Shown here in pieces: positions 16,692-25,364 of a DNA stretch of 64,000 nucleotides. The DNA is from Sphingomonas ginsenosidivorax (GTDB taxonomy: Bacteria; Pseudomonadota; Alphaproteobacteria; Sphingomonadales; Sphingomonadaceae): positions 2,235,001-2,299,000 of the forward strand of contig NZ_VOQR01000001.1 in NCBI RefSeq assembly GCF_007995065.1, read 5' to 3'. The position numbers and the translations under genes were made by a program. The notes under the pieces are model-generated. The model made no database searches. It was given only the letters and a program-made list of their open reading frames with translations, and had not been told where the DNA came from. Position 1 is the stretch's first letter, and each line of letters begins with the position of its first letter.

Positions 16692-17555
16692 ATGACGATC
16701 GATCAAGCGGACACCTATTCCTTCGCAGGCCGCGACGTGAAGCGGCTCGGATACGGCGCAATGCAGCTCGCCGGGCCCGGCGTGTTCGGCCCGCCACGCG
16801 ACCAAGATGCGGCGCTTGCCGTCCTTCGCGCTGCCGTCGAGGCTGGGGTCAACCACATCGACACCAGCGACTTTTACGGCCCACACGTCACTAATCGGCT
16901 GATCCGAGAAGCGCTGGCCCCCTACCCCGACGACCTGCTGATCGTGACCAAGATCGGTGCGCGGCGTGGCGATGATGCATCCTGGCTGCCCGCGTTCGAG
17001 CCGAACGAACTGACCCGCGCGGTCGAGGACAATCTGACGAACCTCGGGCTAGAGACGCTCGACGTCGTCAACCTGCGCCTGATGTTCGACGTCCACGGCC
17101 CGGCCGAGGGATCGCTCGCCGCGCCGCTCAAGGCGGTGGCGAATCTCCAGCGCCAGGGGCTGGTGCGCCATATCGGCCTCAGCAACGTGACGCCGACCCA
17201 GTTCGAGGAAGCCCGCGACATCGCCGAAATCGTTGGCGTCCAGAACCAGTACAACCTTGCCTACCGCGACGACGATGCCTTCATCGACACGCTGGCAGCG
17301 GAGGGCATCGCCTATGTCCCATTCTTCCCGCTCGGCGGGTTCAGCCCGCTCCAGTCGGCGGCGCTCTCCGCCGTGGCGGAACGGCTGGACGCAACACCGC
17401 TGCAGGTGGCGCTGGCTTGGCTGCTCCAGCGCTCGCCAAACATCCTGCTTATCCCCGGCACCTCGTCGGTCGCGCACCTCAACGAGAACCTCGCCGCTGC
17501 CTCGCTGACACTACCCGAGGACGCGGTGGCCGAACTCGACGCGATCGGCCGATAA
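16692..17555 (+). CDS. aldo-keto reductase with Asn in place of the catalytic His
   Basis: A 287-residue (beta/alpha)8 aldo-keto reductase. I chose the ATG at 16692, preceded by GGAGA, over the GTG one codon earlier. Family motifs: GYGAMQLAGPGVFGP near the start, Asp and Tyr of the tetrad in HIDTSDFYG, and Lys in VTKIGARR. The fourth tetrad residue is normally His, but here the segment reads DVVNLRLM with Asn. GLSNV and the NADPH-site block IPGTSSVAHLNEN are present. It reduces aldehydes or ketones with NADPH; the substrate is unknown. Divergent from the LysR gene and convergent with an ArsR gene whose stop is adjacent. Confidence 0.85.
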   Translation: MTIDQADTYSFAGRDVKRLGYGAMQLAGPGVFGPPRDQDAALAVLRAAVEAGVNHIDTSDFYGPHVTNRLIREALAPYPDDLLIVTKIGARRGDDASWLPAFEPNELTRAVEDNLTNLGLETLDVVNLRLMFDVHGPAEGSLAAPLKAVANLQRQGLVRHIGLSNVTPTQFEEARDIAEIVGVQNQYNLAYRDDDAFIDTLAAEGIAYVPFFPLGGFSPLQSAALSAVAERLDATPLQVALAWLLQRSPNILLIPGTSSVAHLNENLAAASLTLPEDAVAELDAIGR

Positions 17556-17867
17556 TCAGGCCGGCCGATTGGCGAGCACGGCGTCGAGCAGACCGGGAAA
17601 ACGCTGGTCAAATTCGGCGCGGCGCAGCGTGTTGATCATCTCGCGCCCAGCCTGCGTGGTCTCAATCAGTCCCGCCGCCCGCAGCAGCTTCAGGTGGTTG
17701 GACAGCGTGCTTTTCGGGATGGACTCGCACGGCGCGGCGTCGGTGCAGCTCAGCCGCTCGGTCTCGGCGAGCCGCGCCACCATGCCCAGCCGATTGGAAT
17801 CGGCCAGCGCGTGGAGCGCGAGATCGAGCGGCACGTCCTCCAGCCGGGGATGGGTGAAGCGAGGCAT
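17556..17867 (-). CDS. ArsR-family transcriptional regulator
   Basis: A 103-residue winged-helix protein with the ArsR layout: ALADSNRLGMVARLAETERL, then a recognition helix region IPKSTLSNHLKLLRAAGLIE and the wing (TTQAGREMINTLR). No metal-binding ELCVC motif is present; the Cys pair CTDAAPC lies in the loop before the recognition helix and might sense redox state or an electrophile, which is inference. The stop touches the stop of the aldo-keto reductase. The start is divergent from an SDR gene at 17999, with an inverted repeat between them. It probably represses the SDR gene and itself. Confidence 0.85.
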   Translation of the reverse strand: MPRFTHPRLEDVPLDLALHALADSNRLGMVARLAETERLSCTDAAPCESIPKSTLSNHLKLLRAAGLIETTQAGREMINTLRRAEFDQRFPGLLDAVLANRPA

Positions 17868-17897
17868 GCGACGAACATAGGGCTAGATGACAGATTT

Positions 17898-17922
17898 AAT
17901 AGTTCGGGTTTATTGAACTGTT
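17898..17922. promoter_or_regulatory. candidate ArsR operator
   Basis: Inverted repeat AATAGTTC-N9-GAACTGTT with one mismatch between the arms, in the gap between the divergent arsR (start 17867) and SDR (start 17999) genes. Confidence 0.55.
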
Positions 17923-17998
17923 GAAGCATCACCCCATTTCCTGCCTGCCGACAGCGCACGACGCCGTGATCGCGGGCCAGCATTTTTGGAGAATACAT

Positions 17999-18733
17999 AT
18001 GTCGATTCAGGGCAAGAACGCGCTCGTCACCGGCGGATCGCGCGGTATCGGCTCGGCCATCGCCAAGCGGCTGGCGGCCGATGGCGCCACCGTGGCGATC
18101 ACTTATGCCGGCAACAAGGCGGCGGCCGACGCCACCGTGGCGGCGATCGAAAGTGCGGGCGGCACCGCCTTCGCCTTCCAGGCCGATGCCGCCGACCCGG
18201 CCTCGCAGCGGGCGGGCGTCGAACAGGCCGCCGCCGCCCTGGGTGGCATCGACATACTCGTGCACAATGCCGGTGTGGCCGAGTTTTCCGCCGTGACCGA
18301 AGACACCGACGAGACGTACGACCGTCAGTTCGGCGTCAACGTGAAGGGCCTGCATGTCGGCACCCGCGCCGCCCTGCCACACCTTCGCGATGGCGGGCGG
18401 ATCATCCTGATCGGCAGCATCTCAGGCGAAATGGCCTTCCCTGCGACCACCGTCTACAGTGCGACCAAGGCAGCAGTGGCGGCACTGGCGCGCGGCTGGG
18501 CCAAGGACCTTGCGTCGCGCAACATACTGGTTAACACCGTACAGCCGGGGCCGATCGATACCGATATGAACCCTGCCGACAGCGAATTCGCCGGGCAGGT
18601 GCTGCAAGCGATCCCGCTCGGCCGCTACGGCAAGGTCGAGGAGATTGCCGGCGCGGTCGCGTTCCTCGCTGGCCCCGATGCGAGCTACATCACCGGCACC
18701 ACGCTCAACATTGATGGTGGCGCGACCGCGTGA
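17999..18733 (+). CDS. SDR-family oxidoreductase
   Basis: A 244-residue classical SDR starting MSIQGKNALVTGGSRGIGSA; the ATG has TTTTGGAGAATAC upstream. Motifs: TGGSRGIG cofactor site, NAG in VHNAGVAEFS, catalytic Ser in LIGSISGE, YSATK (YxxxK) and a normal C-terminal GGATA. The residues after the first strand suggest NADP(H) use. It is close in style to 3-oxoacyl-ACP reductase-like enzymes (FabG paralogs) that act on unknown carbonyl compounds. It is divergent from arsR, so expression is probably induced when ArsR releases the shared operator. It is convergent with the MFS pseudogene. Confidence 0.88.
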   Translation: MSIQGKNALVTGGSRGIGSAIAKRLAADGATVAITYAGNKAAADATVAAIESAGGTAFAFQADAADPASQRAGVEQAAAALGGIDILVHNAGVAEFSAVTEDTDETYDRQFGVNVKGLHVGTRAALPHLRDGGRIILIGSISGEMAFPATTVYSATKAAVAALARGWAKDLASRNILVNTVQPGPIDTDMNPADSEFAGQVLQAIPLGRYGKVEEIAGAVAFLAGPDASYITGTTLNIDGGATA

Positions 18734-18799
18734 GTTATTGCCATCGTCCCTTCAACTTAACCGGAGGGGCGATGGCGTTCGCCGCATGTGGTAAGGAGG

Positions 18800-18860
18800 A
18801 CCCACATGCCGTCATTCGCGGCCTGTTTCTACCTCTCCAACTTCTGCCATTTGTTCATAC
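18800..18860 (+). repeat. 60-bp repeat, copy 3
   Basis: Starts GACCCACATGCCGTCATTC, ends GCCATTTGTTCATA. Between the SDR gene and the MFS pseudogene. Confidence 0.72.
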
Positions 18861-18942
18861 ACTCCGCACGGGATGCCGCGCCATTCCAAGGGCCGGCCGT
18901 CAGGCGGCTCCATCAAAGACAGCCGTTGGCGAACAATACTGA

Positions 18943-20298
18943 TCATCTGTTCTCACTCTGATCCGACCGCTTCCCATGCCCTTGGGCGCTAGGCGACCTC
19001 ATTGAGACACTCCCGCCACCTTCAAGTGCCAGGAGCTCTGGTCGGGTCTCGGGGAAGCGCCACATCGCAACGAGCCCTACGACAAGCGCGGCGAGCATAT
19101 ACCACGCCGGCGTCAGCCGATTTCCGGTCAGCCTGATGAGCCCGGCCACCGCAAACTGGGTCGAGCCGCCGAACGCGGATATCGCGACCGCGTAGATCAG
19201 CGCGAAGCCGCCCGCTCGGCGTGCGTGCGGCAGCCCCTCAGCCACCGCGACCAGCATCGTGCACGTCGAGAGGTCGAACATGCCGGCGAGCAGAATGCTC
19301 GCTGCGTAGAGCGTTGTGGGCGTCGGGTGGTGCGCGACCAGCCAGAAGGCAGGCATCACGAGGATCGCGAGCGCCGCCGCAGGGATGATCATCACCGGCC
19401 GCCGTCCGAACGGTCGGAGAGTCAGCCACTGAGCGGATCGCAGATCACGCCGCCTAGCCCGACCAGCATCACGCAGGCGAACCCGGTCTGCTGGATGACG
19501 CCGAGCGTTGCGGTCGCACAGAAGCCGAGATAGACAAGCACTTTATTCGACACGCTTGCAACCGCGAGCATCAAAACGCCGAGCTCGACGACGCGGCGCG
19601 TGGTATAAACCCCGGCGCCTCGCGGCAGCGTCTCCTCGAGCTTCAGCGTCTCGACGAGCGTTCTTCGCGCAGCGAGCGCGAACGGCAGGATCGTGAGCTC
19701 GAGAACCACCGCCAGTCGCCAGCTCCAAGTGTCAACCGCGACCGGCGCGAGCGCTACCCCGACCAGTCCCGCGATCATGACGGCCCTGTCGGCGCTCATC
19801 GCCTGAAGCGACACGATCAGGCCGCGCCGTCGGATAGGCGCGCTCTCAAGCAGCAGTGCGGTGCGCGGGCCCACCTCGCCACCCAGCGCAAACCCTGGCA
19901 GGAGGCGGAACAGCACCGCAAGCACCGGCGCCGCCATCCCGATGCTGGCGTATCCCGGTGTCAGCGCCAGACCGTCGACCGATAGACCGACGAGCGAGAA
20001 CGAGACTATCATCGCGGGCCGCCGGCCTGCCCCGGTCTGCAAACCGCCCGATGACGAGGGCGCCGAGCGGGCGGGTCGCGAAGCCGACCCCGAATGTCGC
20101 AAGCGAGGCGAGCAGGCTCGCCCCGGGGCGCTCTGAGGGGAAGAACGCGCGCCAGATTTGCGCGGCGAAGATCGCGTAGACCACGAAATCGTAGAACTCG
20201 AGCGCGTTGCCCGCGCAGATGGCAGCGATCTGGCGGCGGGTCAGGTTCGGCACGCCGCCTCCCGGTCTGACGGCTTCGGATGCCCCTGCCACCTGCAC
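18943..20298 (-). pseudogene. MHS-type MFS transporter, frameshifted twice
   Basis: Three frames on the minus strand make one major facilitator protein of about 440 residues. The N-terminus (LTRRQIAAICAGNALEFYDF, VVYAIFAAQIWRAFFPSERP) is typical of the metabolite:H+ symporter (MHS, proline/shikimate/citrate) subfamily. The first frameshift lies in the TM2-3 loop motif GRFADRxGRRP near 20040, and the second in the equivalent loop of the second half (CDxxGRRPVMIIPA) near 19410, where a TGA and extra bases interrupt the frame. The C-terminal half (FWLVAHHPTPTTLYAASILL onward) is otherwise intact. It should be non-functional unless both sites are sequencing errors. Confidence 0.75.
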
Positions 20299-20464
20299 AG
20301 CCGCCTCCCCTCGCCTATCAATGCCCGCGACGATGCTGGTCCCCGCGGGCTAACGGCGCAAGCGTCGCAAAGGCGAAGCCGCCATGAAGGCAGGTTCGCC
20401 TTCACGCCCGAAACGCTCGCTCCTGCGTTGTCTCCGCAATCGCAGTTGCAGCCATGGAGATCCG

Positions 20465-21295
20465 ATGAAGACCGTCACGCTGAAGGCTGGGGAAAGCGTG
20501 CCGGCCATGGGTCAGGGCACGTGGATGATGGGTGAGAAACCCGGACGGCGAGTTGACGAGATGGCAGCGCTGCGTCTCGGCGTGGAACTCGGCATGACGC
20601 TGATCGACACCGCCGAGATGTATGGCGACGGGGCGGCGGAGACGCTGGTCGGCGACGCGCTGGGCGATGTGCGCGACGAGGTGTTCCTCGTCAGCAAGGC
20701 GTATCCGCAGAACGCGTCGCGCAGGCGGCTCGCGGATGCTTGCGAAGCGAGCCTGAGGCGGCTCCGCACTGACCGGCTTGACCTTTACCTGCTCCACTGG
20801 CGCGGATCGGTCCCGCTCGCGGAGACGGTCGAGGCGATGGAGGCGCTCAGGTCGGCGGGCAAGATCCGCCATTGGGGCGTGAGCAATCTGGACACAGCCG
20901 ACATGACCGAACTCATCGCCGTCGGCGGTAATGGCTGCGCCACCGACCAGATCCTCTACAACCTTACCCGCCGCGGGCCGGAGCACGACCTTCTGCCATG
21001 GCTGGCGGACCATGCCATGCCCGTGATGGCCTATAGCCCGGTTGAGCAGGGCCGGCTGATCGCCAACCCAGCGCTCGGCCGTGTCGCGGAAACAATCGGC
21101 GCCACACCGGCGCAAGTGGCACTCGCCTGGACCCTGCGCTGCGATGGCATGTTCGCGATCCCGAAGGCTACCACGGTGGCGCACGTTCGAGAGAACCGCG
21201 CCGCAAGCGACCTGATCCTGTCGGACGCCGACCTCGCGGCGCTCGAAGCCGCGTTCCCGCGTCCGCGCGGTCGCCGTCCGCTCGAGATGCTGTGA
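20465..21295 (+). CDS. aldo-keto reductase
   Basis: A 276-residue aldo-keto reductase starting MKTVTLKAGESVPAMGQGTW; earlier Met codons only extend into non-family sequence. The full catalytic tetrad is visible: Asp and Tyr in TLIDTAEMYGDG, Lys in FLVSKAYP, and His in LYLLHWRGSVPL. GVSNLD and the cofactor-binding IPKATTVAHVRENRAA follow. It resembles AKR5-type reductases (2,5-diketogluconate reductase and methylglyoxal reductase groups), so NADPH-dependent reduction of small carbonyls is likely. A metallophosphoesterase gene starts 9 bp after its stop, so the genes to 22445 probably form one operon. Confidence 0.87.
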   Translation: MKTVTLKAGESVPAMGQGTWMMGEKPGRRVDEMAALRLGVELGMTLIDTAEMYGDGAAETLVGDALGDVRDEVFLVSKAYPQNASRRRLADACEASLRRLRTDRLDLYLLHWRGSVPLAETVEAMEALRSAGKIRHWGVSNLDTADMTELIAVGGNGCATDQILYNLTRRGPEHDLLPWLADHAMPVMAYSPVEQGRLIANPALGRVAETIGATPAQVALAWTLRCDGMFAIPKATTVAHVRENRAASDLILSDADLAALEAAFPRPRGRRPLEML

Positions 21296-21304
21296 ACGGT
21301 CGCC

Positions 21305-21823
21305 ATGACGCTGTTCTTTACCGCAGACACGCACTTCGGCGACCACCGCACGATCAACATTCAGCGCCGCCCTTTCGCGAGCGTCGCCGAGATGGACGAG
21401 ATGCTCGTTGCCAGCTGGAACGCGACGGTGGCGCCGACCGACGAGGTCTGGCACCTCGGCGACGTCGCGCGTCGCTCGTCCGACGTGGCGAGCCTGCTCA
21501 CGAGCCTGAACGGCATCAAGCACCTGGTGCGCGGCAACAACGACGAGCCCGCGACCGGCGACGCGGCGGGCTGGTCGAGCGTTCAGGACTATGCCGAGTT
21601 GACGGTCGACGGAACCCTGTTGGTGCTCTGCCACTATCCGTTTAGAAGCTGGAACGGCCAGCACCGGCGCTCGATCAACCTGCATGGTCACAGCCATGGC
21701 AGGCTCAAATCCATGCCGCGCCAGTTCGACGTCGGTGTGGACGCCCGCGGCTTCCGCCCGACGGCGTTGGAGACACTGCTCGCGGCGGCCACGAGGTCGT
21801 CGGGTATCGAAGACGACGTATGA
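21305..21823 (+). CDS. calcineurin-like metallophosphoesterase
   Basis: A 172-residue phosphoesterase with all five metal-site blocks: FTADTHFGD (D-x-H), HLGDVAR (GD), VRGNNDE (GN-N-D), LVLCHYPF (H) and NLHGHSHGR (GHxH). The length and the NxD-H spacing match the short cytosolic family members of the YfcE/phage-phosphoesterase type, which hydrolyse phosphodiesters with Mn2+ or Fe2+/3+. It follows the aldo-keto reductase by 9 bp and overlaps the next gene by 4 bp (ATGA), so translation is coupled. The physiological substrate is unknown. Confidence 0.87.
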   Translation: MTLFFTADTHFGDHRTINIQRRPFASVAEMDEMLVASWNATVAPTDEVWHLGDVARRSSDVASLLTSLNGIKHLVRGNNDEPATGDAAGWSSVQDYAELTVDGTLLVLCHYPFRSWNGQHRRSINLHGHSHGRLKSMPRQFDVGVDARGFRPTALETLLAAATRSSGIEDDV

Positions 21824-22445
21824 CCGGAGATGCGCTCCCCGAACTCCCGGTCGGCGCGTTCGCGAAGCAGGATGCAGGTGACGATCTGGCCTTCTATGCA
21901 CCGCCGCGGCTCGTCACGCATATTGACGAACGCGCGGTCGCGGCGTTGACGGCGTGCTATCAGGAAGTGATCCCGCAAGGCGCGCGCGTGCTGGACATGA
22001 TGTCCAGCTGGACCAGCCATCTGCCGCCCGATCGCGCATATGACGAAATCGTGGGCCAGGGCATGAACGCCGAAGAACTGGCCACCAATGCGCAGCTCGA
22101 CCGATGGTTCGTACAGGACCTCAACAGCGAGACCGCGTTGCCGCTGGCGGACGGTTCGTTTGACGCAGCCCTGTGCTGCGTCGGAGTGCAGTATCTCCAG
22201 CAGCCTGTGAGTGTATTCGCCGAGGTGCGCCGCGCGCTGACGGCCGGCGCTCCGTTCGTCGTCAGCTTCTCCAATCGCTGCTTCCCGACCAAGGCGGTCG
22301 CAATCTGGCACTCGCTCGACACCGCGGGACATGCCGCCTTGGTCCGCTCTATCTGGAGCGGGCAGGCTTCGGGAGCATCACGGTCGAGATGCTCGCAGAC
22401 GGCAGGACGGGCGACCCATTGATCGCACTCGTCGGCCGGGCTTAG
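21820..22445 (+). pseudogene. SAM-dependent methyltransferase-like gene with a 3' frameshift
   Basis: The frame begins MTGDALPELPVGAFAKQDAG and carries a class I methyltransferase-like core: GARVLDMMSSWTSHLP (motif I position, but without the GxGxG glycines), a following NAEEL, LPLADGSFDAALCCVGVQYL (motif IV/post-IV) and SFSNRCFPTKAV. At about 22345 one base is missing: the current frame ends in RSIWSGQASG and random residues at 22422, while the next frame continues LYLERAGFGSITVEMLADGR to a natural end at 22445. Either a recent mutation or a sequencing error explains this. The start overlaps the phosphoesterase stop (ATGA). Similar proteins in proteobacteria are annotated only as methyltransferase type 11-like. 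Confidence 0.6.
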
Positions 22446-22461
22446 TCGGACGCGCGAGGCG

Positions 22462-22722
22462 TCACAGGGCGATCTGGTCGAGCGCCTTCGCGAATTCGTC
22501 CGACATCGCGGGCTCGTCATCCTTGGGCGTGTGCCGGTTCAGAACAGTCCGCACCCGCGTCTGCGCGACTTGCAGTGTCTTGTGCCGCACTTCGCGGATC
22601 GTGTTGGTTCGCCACGACGAGCTCTCGCCGAGCAGCGCCGCCCACTTGGCCTCTTCCGCCGCTAGGACCGCGAGCGCGAGCCGCAAGCCGTCCCGCCGGC
22701 CATGCGCATAGTCCTCCGCCAT
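22462..22722 (-). CDS. small hypothetical protein coupled to msrBA (86 aa)
   Basis: The ATG at 22722 overlaps the TGA of msrBA by 4 bp, which fixes the start ([20 protein letters not shown]); the longer upstream frame is antisense noise within msrBA. The protein is helical, with AAEEAKWAALLGESSSWRTN and a Glu/Lys-rich C-terminus DDEPAMSDEFAKAL. No signal peptide or membrane segment. Translational coupling suggests a role with methionine sulfoxide repair or simple co-expression. I recognise no family. Confidence 0.7.
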   Translation of the reverse strand: MAEDYAHGRRDGLRLALAVLAAEEAKWAALLGESSSWRTNTIREVRHKTLQVAQTRVRTVLNRHTPKDDEPAMSDEFAKALDQIAL

Positions 22723-23684
22723 CAAGCTGCCTTCACACGATGCGGCAGTCTCCAATTGGGCCGCACGAAGTGGCAGGTGTACCCGTTCGGCTTGCGCTCG
22801 AGATAGTCCTGATGCTCCGGCTCCGCCTCCCAGAAGTCGCCGAGCGGGGAGAGTTCGGTGACGACCTTGCCGGGCCACAGTCCCGACGTCTCGACCTCGG
22901 CGATCGTGTCCTCCGCGACGGCCTTCTGCGCCTCGTCGGTGTAGAAGATCGCCGATCGGTAGCTCTTCCCGCGATCGTTACCCTGCCGGTTCCGCGTCGT
23001 CGGGTCGTGGATCTGGAAGAAGAATTCGAGCAGCGTACGGAAATCGGTGCGCGCTGGATCGAACACGATCTCGATCGCCTCCGCATGGGTGCCGTGGTTG
23101 CGATAGGTGACGTTCGCGTTGGTCCCGCCGGAATAGCCGACGCGCGTGGAGACGACGCCCGGCAGCTTGCGGATCAGGTCCTGCATTCCCCAGAAGCAGC
23201 CGCCGGCGAGCACGGCCCGCTCGGTGCGGGCGGGAACGGCGACTTCCTCGATTTTCTCGAGATAGGCGCCATATCCCTGATCGGCCATGTCTGCACGCGC
23301 GACGAAGCGCAGGGACGCCGAGTTGATGCAGTAGCGCAAGCCGCCGCGATCGCGCGGCCCGTCCTTGAACACGTGGCCCAGATGGCTATCGCCGTGTGCG
23401 GATCGCACCTCGGTGCGGGGGATCAGCATGGACCAGTCGCGCTTCGCCTTTACGTTCGCTGGCTCGATCGGCTTGGTGAAGCTTGGCCAGCCGCAGCCTG
23501 ACTCGTATTTGTCGGTGCTGGCGAACAGCGGCTCGCCGGACACGATGTCCACATAGATGCCGGCGTCCTTGTTGCGCAGCAGCGGACCGGTGCCGGGACG
23601 CTCGGTCCCGTTCTTCTGCGTCACGCGGAACTGCTCCGGCGTGAGCGCGGCGACCGCGTCCTCGGTCTTGCGGTAGTTAGTCAT
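22722..23684 (-). CDS. methionine sulfoxide reductase fusion MsrB-MsrA
   Basis: A 320-residue bifunctional enzyme in B-A order. I start it at 23684 ([20 protein letters not shown]), with GAGGG upstream, rather than at 23750. The MsrB domain (1-150) has the catalytic Cys C119 in RYCINSASL, which reduces Met-R-sulfoxide. Its usual zinc Cys pairs are absent: the first pair position reads [11 protein letters not shown], and the CGWPSF block has one Cys. The MsrA domain (156-320) has C163 in AGGCFWG, which reduces Met-S-sulfoxide, and the YSGG and HxEAIEI blocks. No signal peptide, so it is cytosolic. It repairs oxidised proteins and is co-translated with the 86 aa gene. Confidence 0.92.
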   Translation of the reverse strand: MTNYRKTEDAVAALTPEQFRVTQKNGTERPGTGPLLRNKDAGIYVDIVSGEPLFASTDKYESGCGWPSFTKPIEPANVKAKRDWSMLIPRTEVRSAHGDSHLGHVFKDGPRDRGGLRYCINSASLRFVARADMADQGYGAYLEKIEEVAVPARTERAVLAGGCFWGMQDLIRKLPGVVSTRVGYSGGTNANVTYRNHGTHAEAIEIVFDPARTDFRTLLEFFFQIHDPTTRNRQGNDRGKSYRSAIFYTDEAQKAVAEDTIAEVETSGLWPGKVVTELSPLGDFWEAEPEHQDYLERKPNGYTCHFVRPNWRLPHRVKAA

Positions 23685-23847
23685 GTTGAAGCCCTCATCG
23701 TCACCATCCGATATGGTGTCTACCGCCTTCGAGTTCGAGATGAGGACCAAGTGCTTCCCCGTTTGGCCCGGCCGCTCGCCAAATCATCAACGTGACGAGC
23801 GGCGACGACTAAGCTGTGGAAACTAAAGCACGGTCATACCAGAGATC

Positions 23848-23908
23848 GACCCATAACCGGCCATTCAAGCGCCCTCCCCCGCTTCTCAACTTCAGACACT
23901 CGTTCATG
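23848..23908 (+). repeat. 60-bp repeat, copy 4
   Basis: Starts GACCCATAACCGGCCATTC, ends ACACTCGTTCATG. Between msrBA and the membrane gene at 23960, both on the minus strand, so the repeat is antisense to its neighbours. Confidence 0.75.
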
Positions 23909-23959
23909 TCCAAGGCGGAGGTAGTTCTGACCAATCAGCGGTGCCTCCGCGTCGTTGCG

Positions 23960-24763
23960 TTACAATGCGATACCCGGCCCTAGGATCGCAACAAACGCTA
24001 CCGTCCCGAGGATAGCAACCACGCGCAGCAGCCAACTTGGAGAAAGTGTGGTCGCCGATGCGGCAGCCGTTGGCTTAACGAACCGACCGATGCTCAACAG
24101 GCCGGCGTTACCGCCGAGTGCGACCCCGATGGACGCGCCGATCGTAGATCGCCAGTCGCTACCCGACGCCAGCGCAGCAGCCAGCGAGATCACCCCTGTC
24201 GTCATCCACACAATGACTGCACACCGTCGTGCCTGCGCAGCCATACCTGCACCGTTGAGCACGCGCGACAGCATTCCCGCAGCGACGCGGACGACGGCAT
24301 AGTAACCGGCGACGCCGACGCCCGCGAGCGCAAAACGCGCGAGAACAGGATCGGTTACCCCCGCCATCACTCCGCGCCCGTTCCAATCACCGATGCCGAA
24401 GCAAGCGGAGAAGACGAGATAGCCGAAGGTGGTCAATCCGTTGAGTGCGAACACGATCCAACCGGCTAGCCGCCCCCTCAGCGAGCAGCTTCCTCGCCAG
24501 ACGAGCCAGCCGAGCGCGGCGAGGGTGACGTTGACCGCGGTTCCAGCTCCTGCGACGATCCGCCTGCCCCACAGCGACATGGCTTCTTGGTTGCAGCCGA
24601 AGTGGAAGGTGCTCCAGTTCGTTGGATCGCCCCCCATTGCAGTGCAGGCGAGGCCGTGCCCCATCCCCTCATGCAACGCGGCCGCCGCGACCCAGGCCAG
24701 CGCCGCCAATGCAACGACGTCTGCGAGTGGCGCGCACGGATCGGTAGACGACTGCGGCGTCAT
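23960..24763 (-). CDS. membrane protein with a HExxxH motif
   Basis: A 267-residue integral membrane protein. The ATG at 24763 (MTPQSSTDPCAPLADVVALA) overlaps the stop of the upstream DUF2306 gene (ATGA), so the longer frame is rejected. About seven hydrophobic segments are visible. The second hydrophobic stretch contains ALHEGMGHGLAC, a HExxxGH arrangement resembling membrane-embedded site-2-type protease motifs but with three instead of two residues between Glu and His, so protease activity is doubtful. Cys residues flank it (CTAMGG, HFGCNQ). It is the last gene of a probable three-gene operon with DUF2306 and LytTR proteins. Function unknown. Confidence 0.7.
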   Translation of the reverse strand: MTPQSSTDPCAPLADVVALAALAWVAAAALHEGMGHGLACTAMGGDPTNWSTFHFGCNQEAMSLWGRRIVAGAGTAVNVTLAALGWLVWRGSCSLRGRLAGWIVFALNGLTTFGYLVFSACFGIGDWNGRGVMAGVTDPVLARFALAGVGVAGYYAVVRVAAGMLSRVLNGAGMAAQARRCAVIVWMTTGVISLAAALASGSDWRSTIGASIGVALGGNAGLLSIGRFVKPTAAASATTLSPSWLLRVVAILGTVAFVAILGPGIAL

Positions 24764-25257
24764 GCCCGCACCGTCGTAGCGGTTAGGCGCGTCCGCACCA
24801 GCCAGCCACCGGCGCTGAACAGCGCGAGGTTCAATGCGATCATCAGGGGCCAGTGGCTTCGCGGGTCGCTGATCCGGCTGACGCCCAGCATCGGATTGAC
24901 CAGCAGTTCGGTAATGAAGGCCATCCACAGGCCGACATAGTTCATTGCCATCCGTCGCTGGTGAGTGACAAGATCACTGGGCTCGCGCGTCCAGCGCCAA
25001 CGGCGTAGCGCCAGCAGTCCCATCGCCAACGTCGCGAGATTGACGAGCGCGATGACGTGAAAGACGTTGGGCCGCCCGGTGAGGTCGTACATCGACAAAG
25101 CGGTGCCGTTGATTGCGAGGATCGCGGCCGCATAGACTTTGCCAACGCGCCTGTGCCGCGCTGTCCCCTTGGGCAACATCAACACGACGGCGCCGCTGAC
25201 AAGCGCTACGCTTCCCATCGCGAAATGCGCCGCGCCCATTGCCGATATCCCACCCAT
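24760..25257 (-). CDS. DUF2306 family membrane protein
   Basis: A 165-residue protein with four hydrophobic helices. The block KGTARHRRVGKVYAAAIL followed by a helix and then THQRRMAMNYVGLWMAFITE is the DUF2306 signature, a heme- or cytochrome-like four-helix membrane family without established function. The stop overlaps the next ATG by 4 bp. The upstream LytTR membrane protein lies 107 bp away on the same strand. DUF2306 genes are often found beside LytTR regulators in sphingomonads, which suggests that LytTR controls them. Confidence 0.8.
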   Translation of the reverse strand: MGGISAMGAAHFAMGSVALVSGAVVLMLPKGTARHRRVGKVYAAAILAINGTALSMYDLTGRPNVFHVIALVNLATLAMGLLALRRWRWTREPSDLVTHQRRMAMNYVGLWMAFITELLVNPMLGVSRISDPRSHWPLMIALNLALFSAGGWLVRTRLTATTVRA

Positions 25258-25364
25258 TGTCCGTTCCCGATCCCCGCTACAAGAGACGTGATGGTCGATA
25301 GACCGCGGTTCGGTAAGGTGTAATTGCGCCGGAAAGCCTCAGATTTCGCCAAACCGGTTTGGCG

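Noticed and set aside
23960..24763. Site-2-protease-like activity for the HEGMGH membrane protein
   Set aside because: The motif has three residues between Glu and His instead of two, and no NPDG-like second motif was seen.
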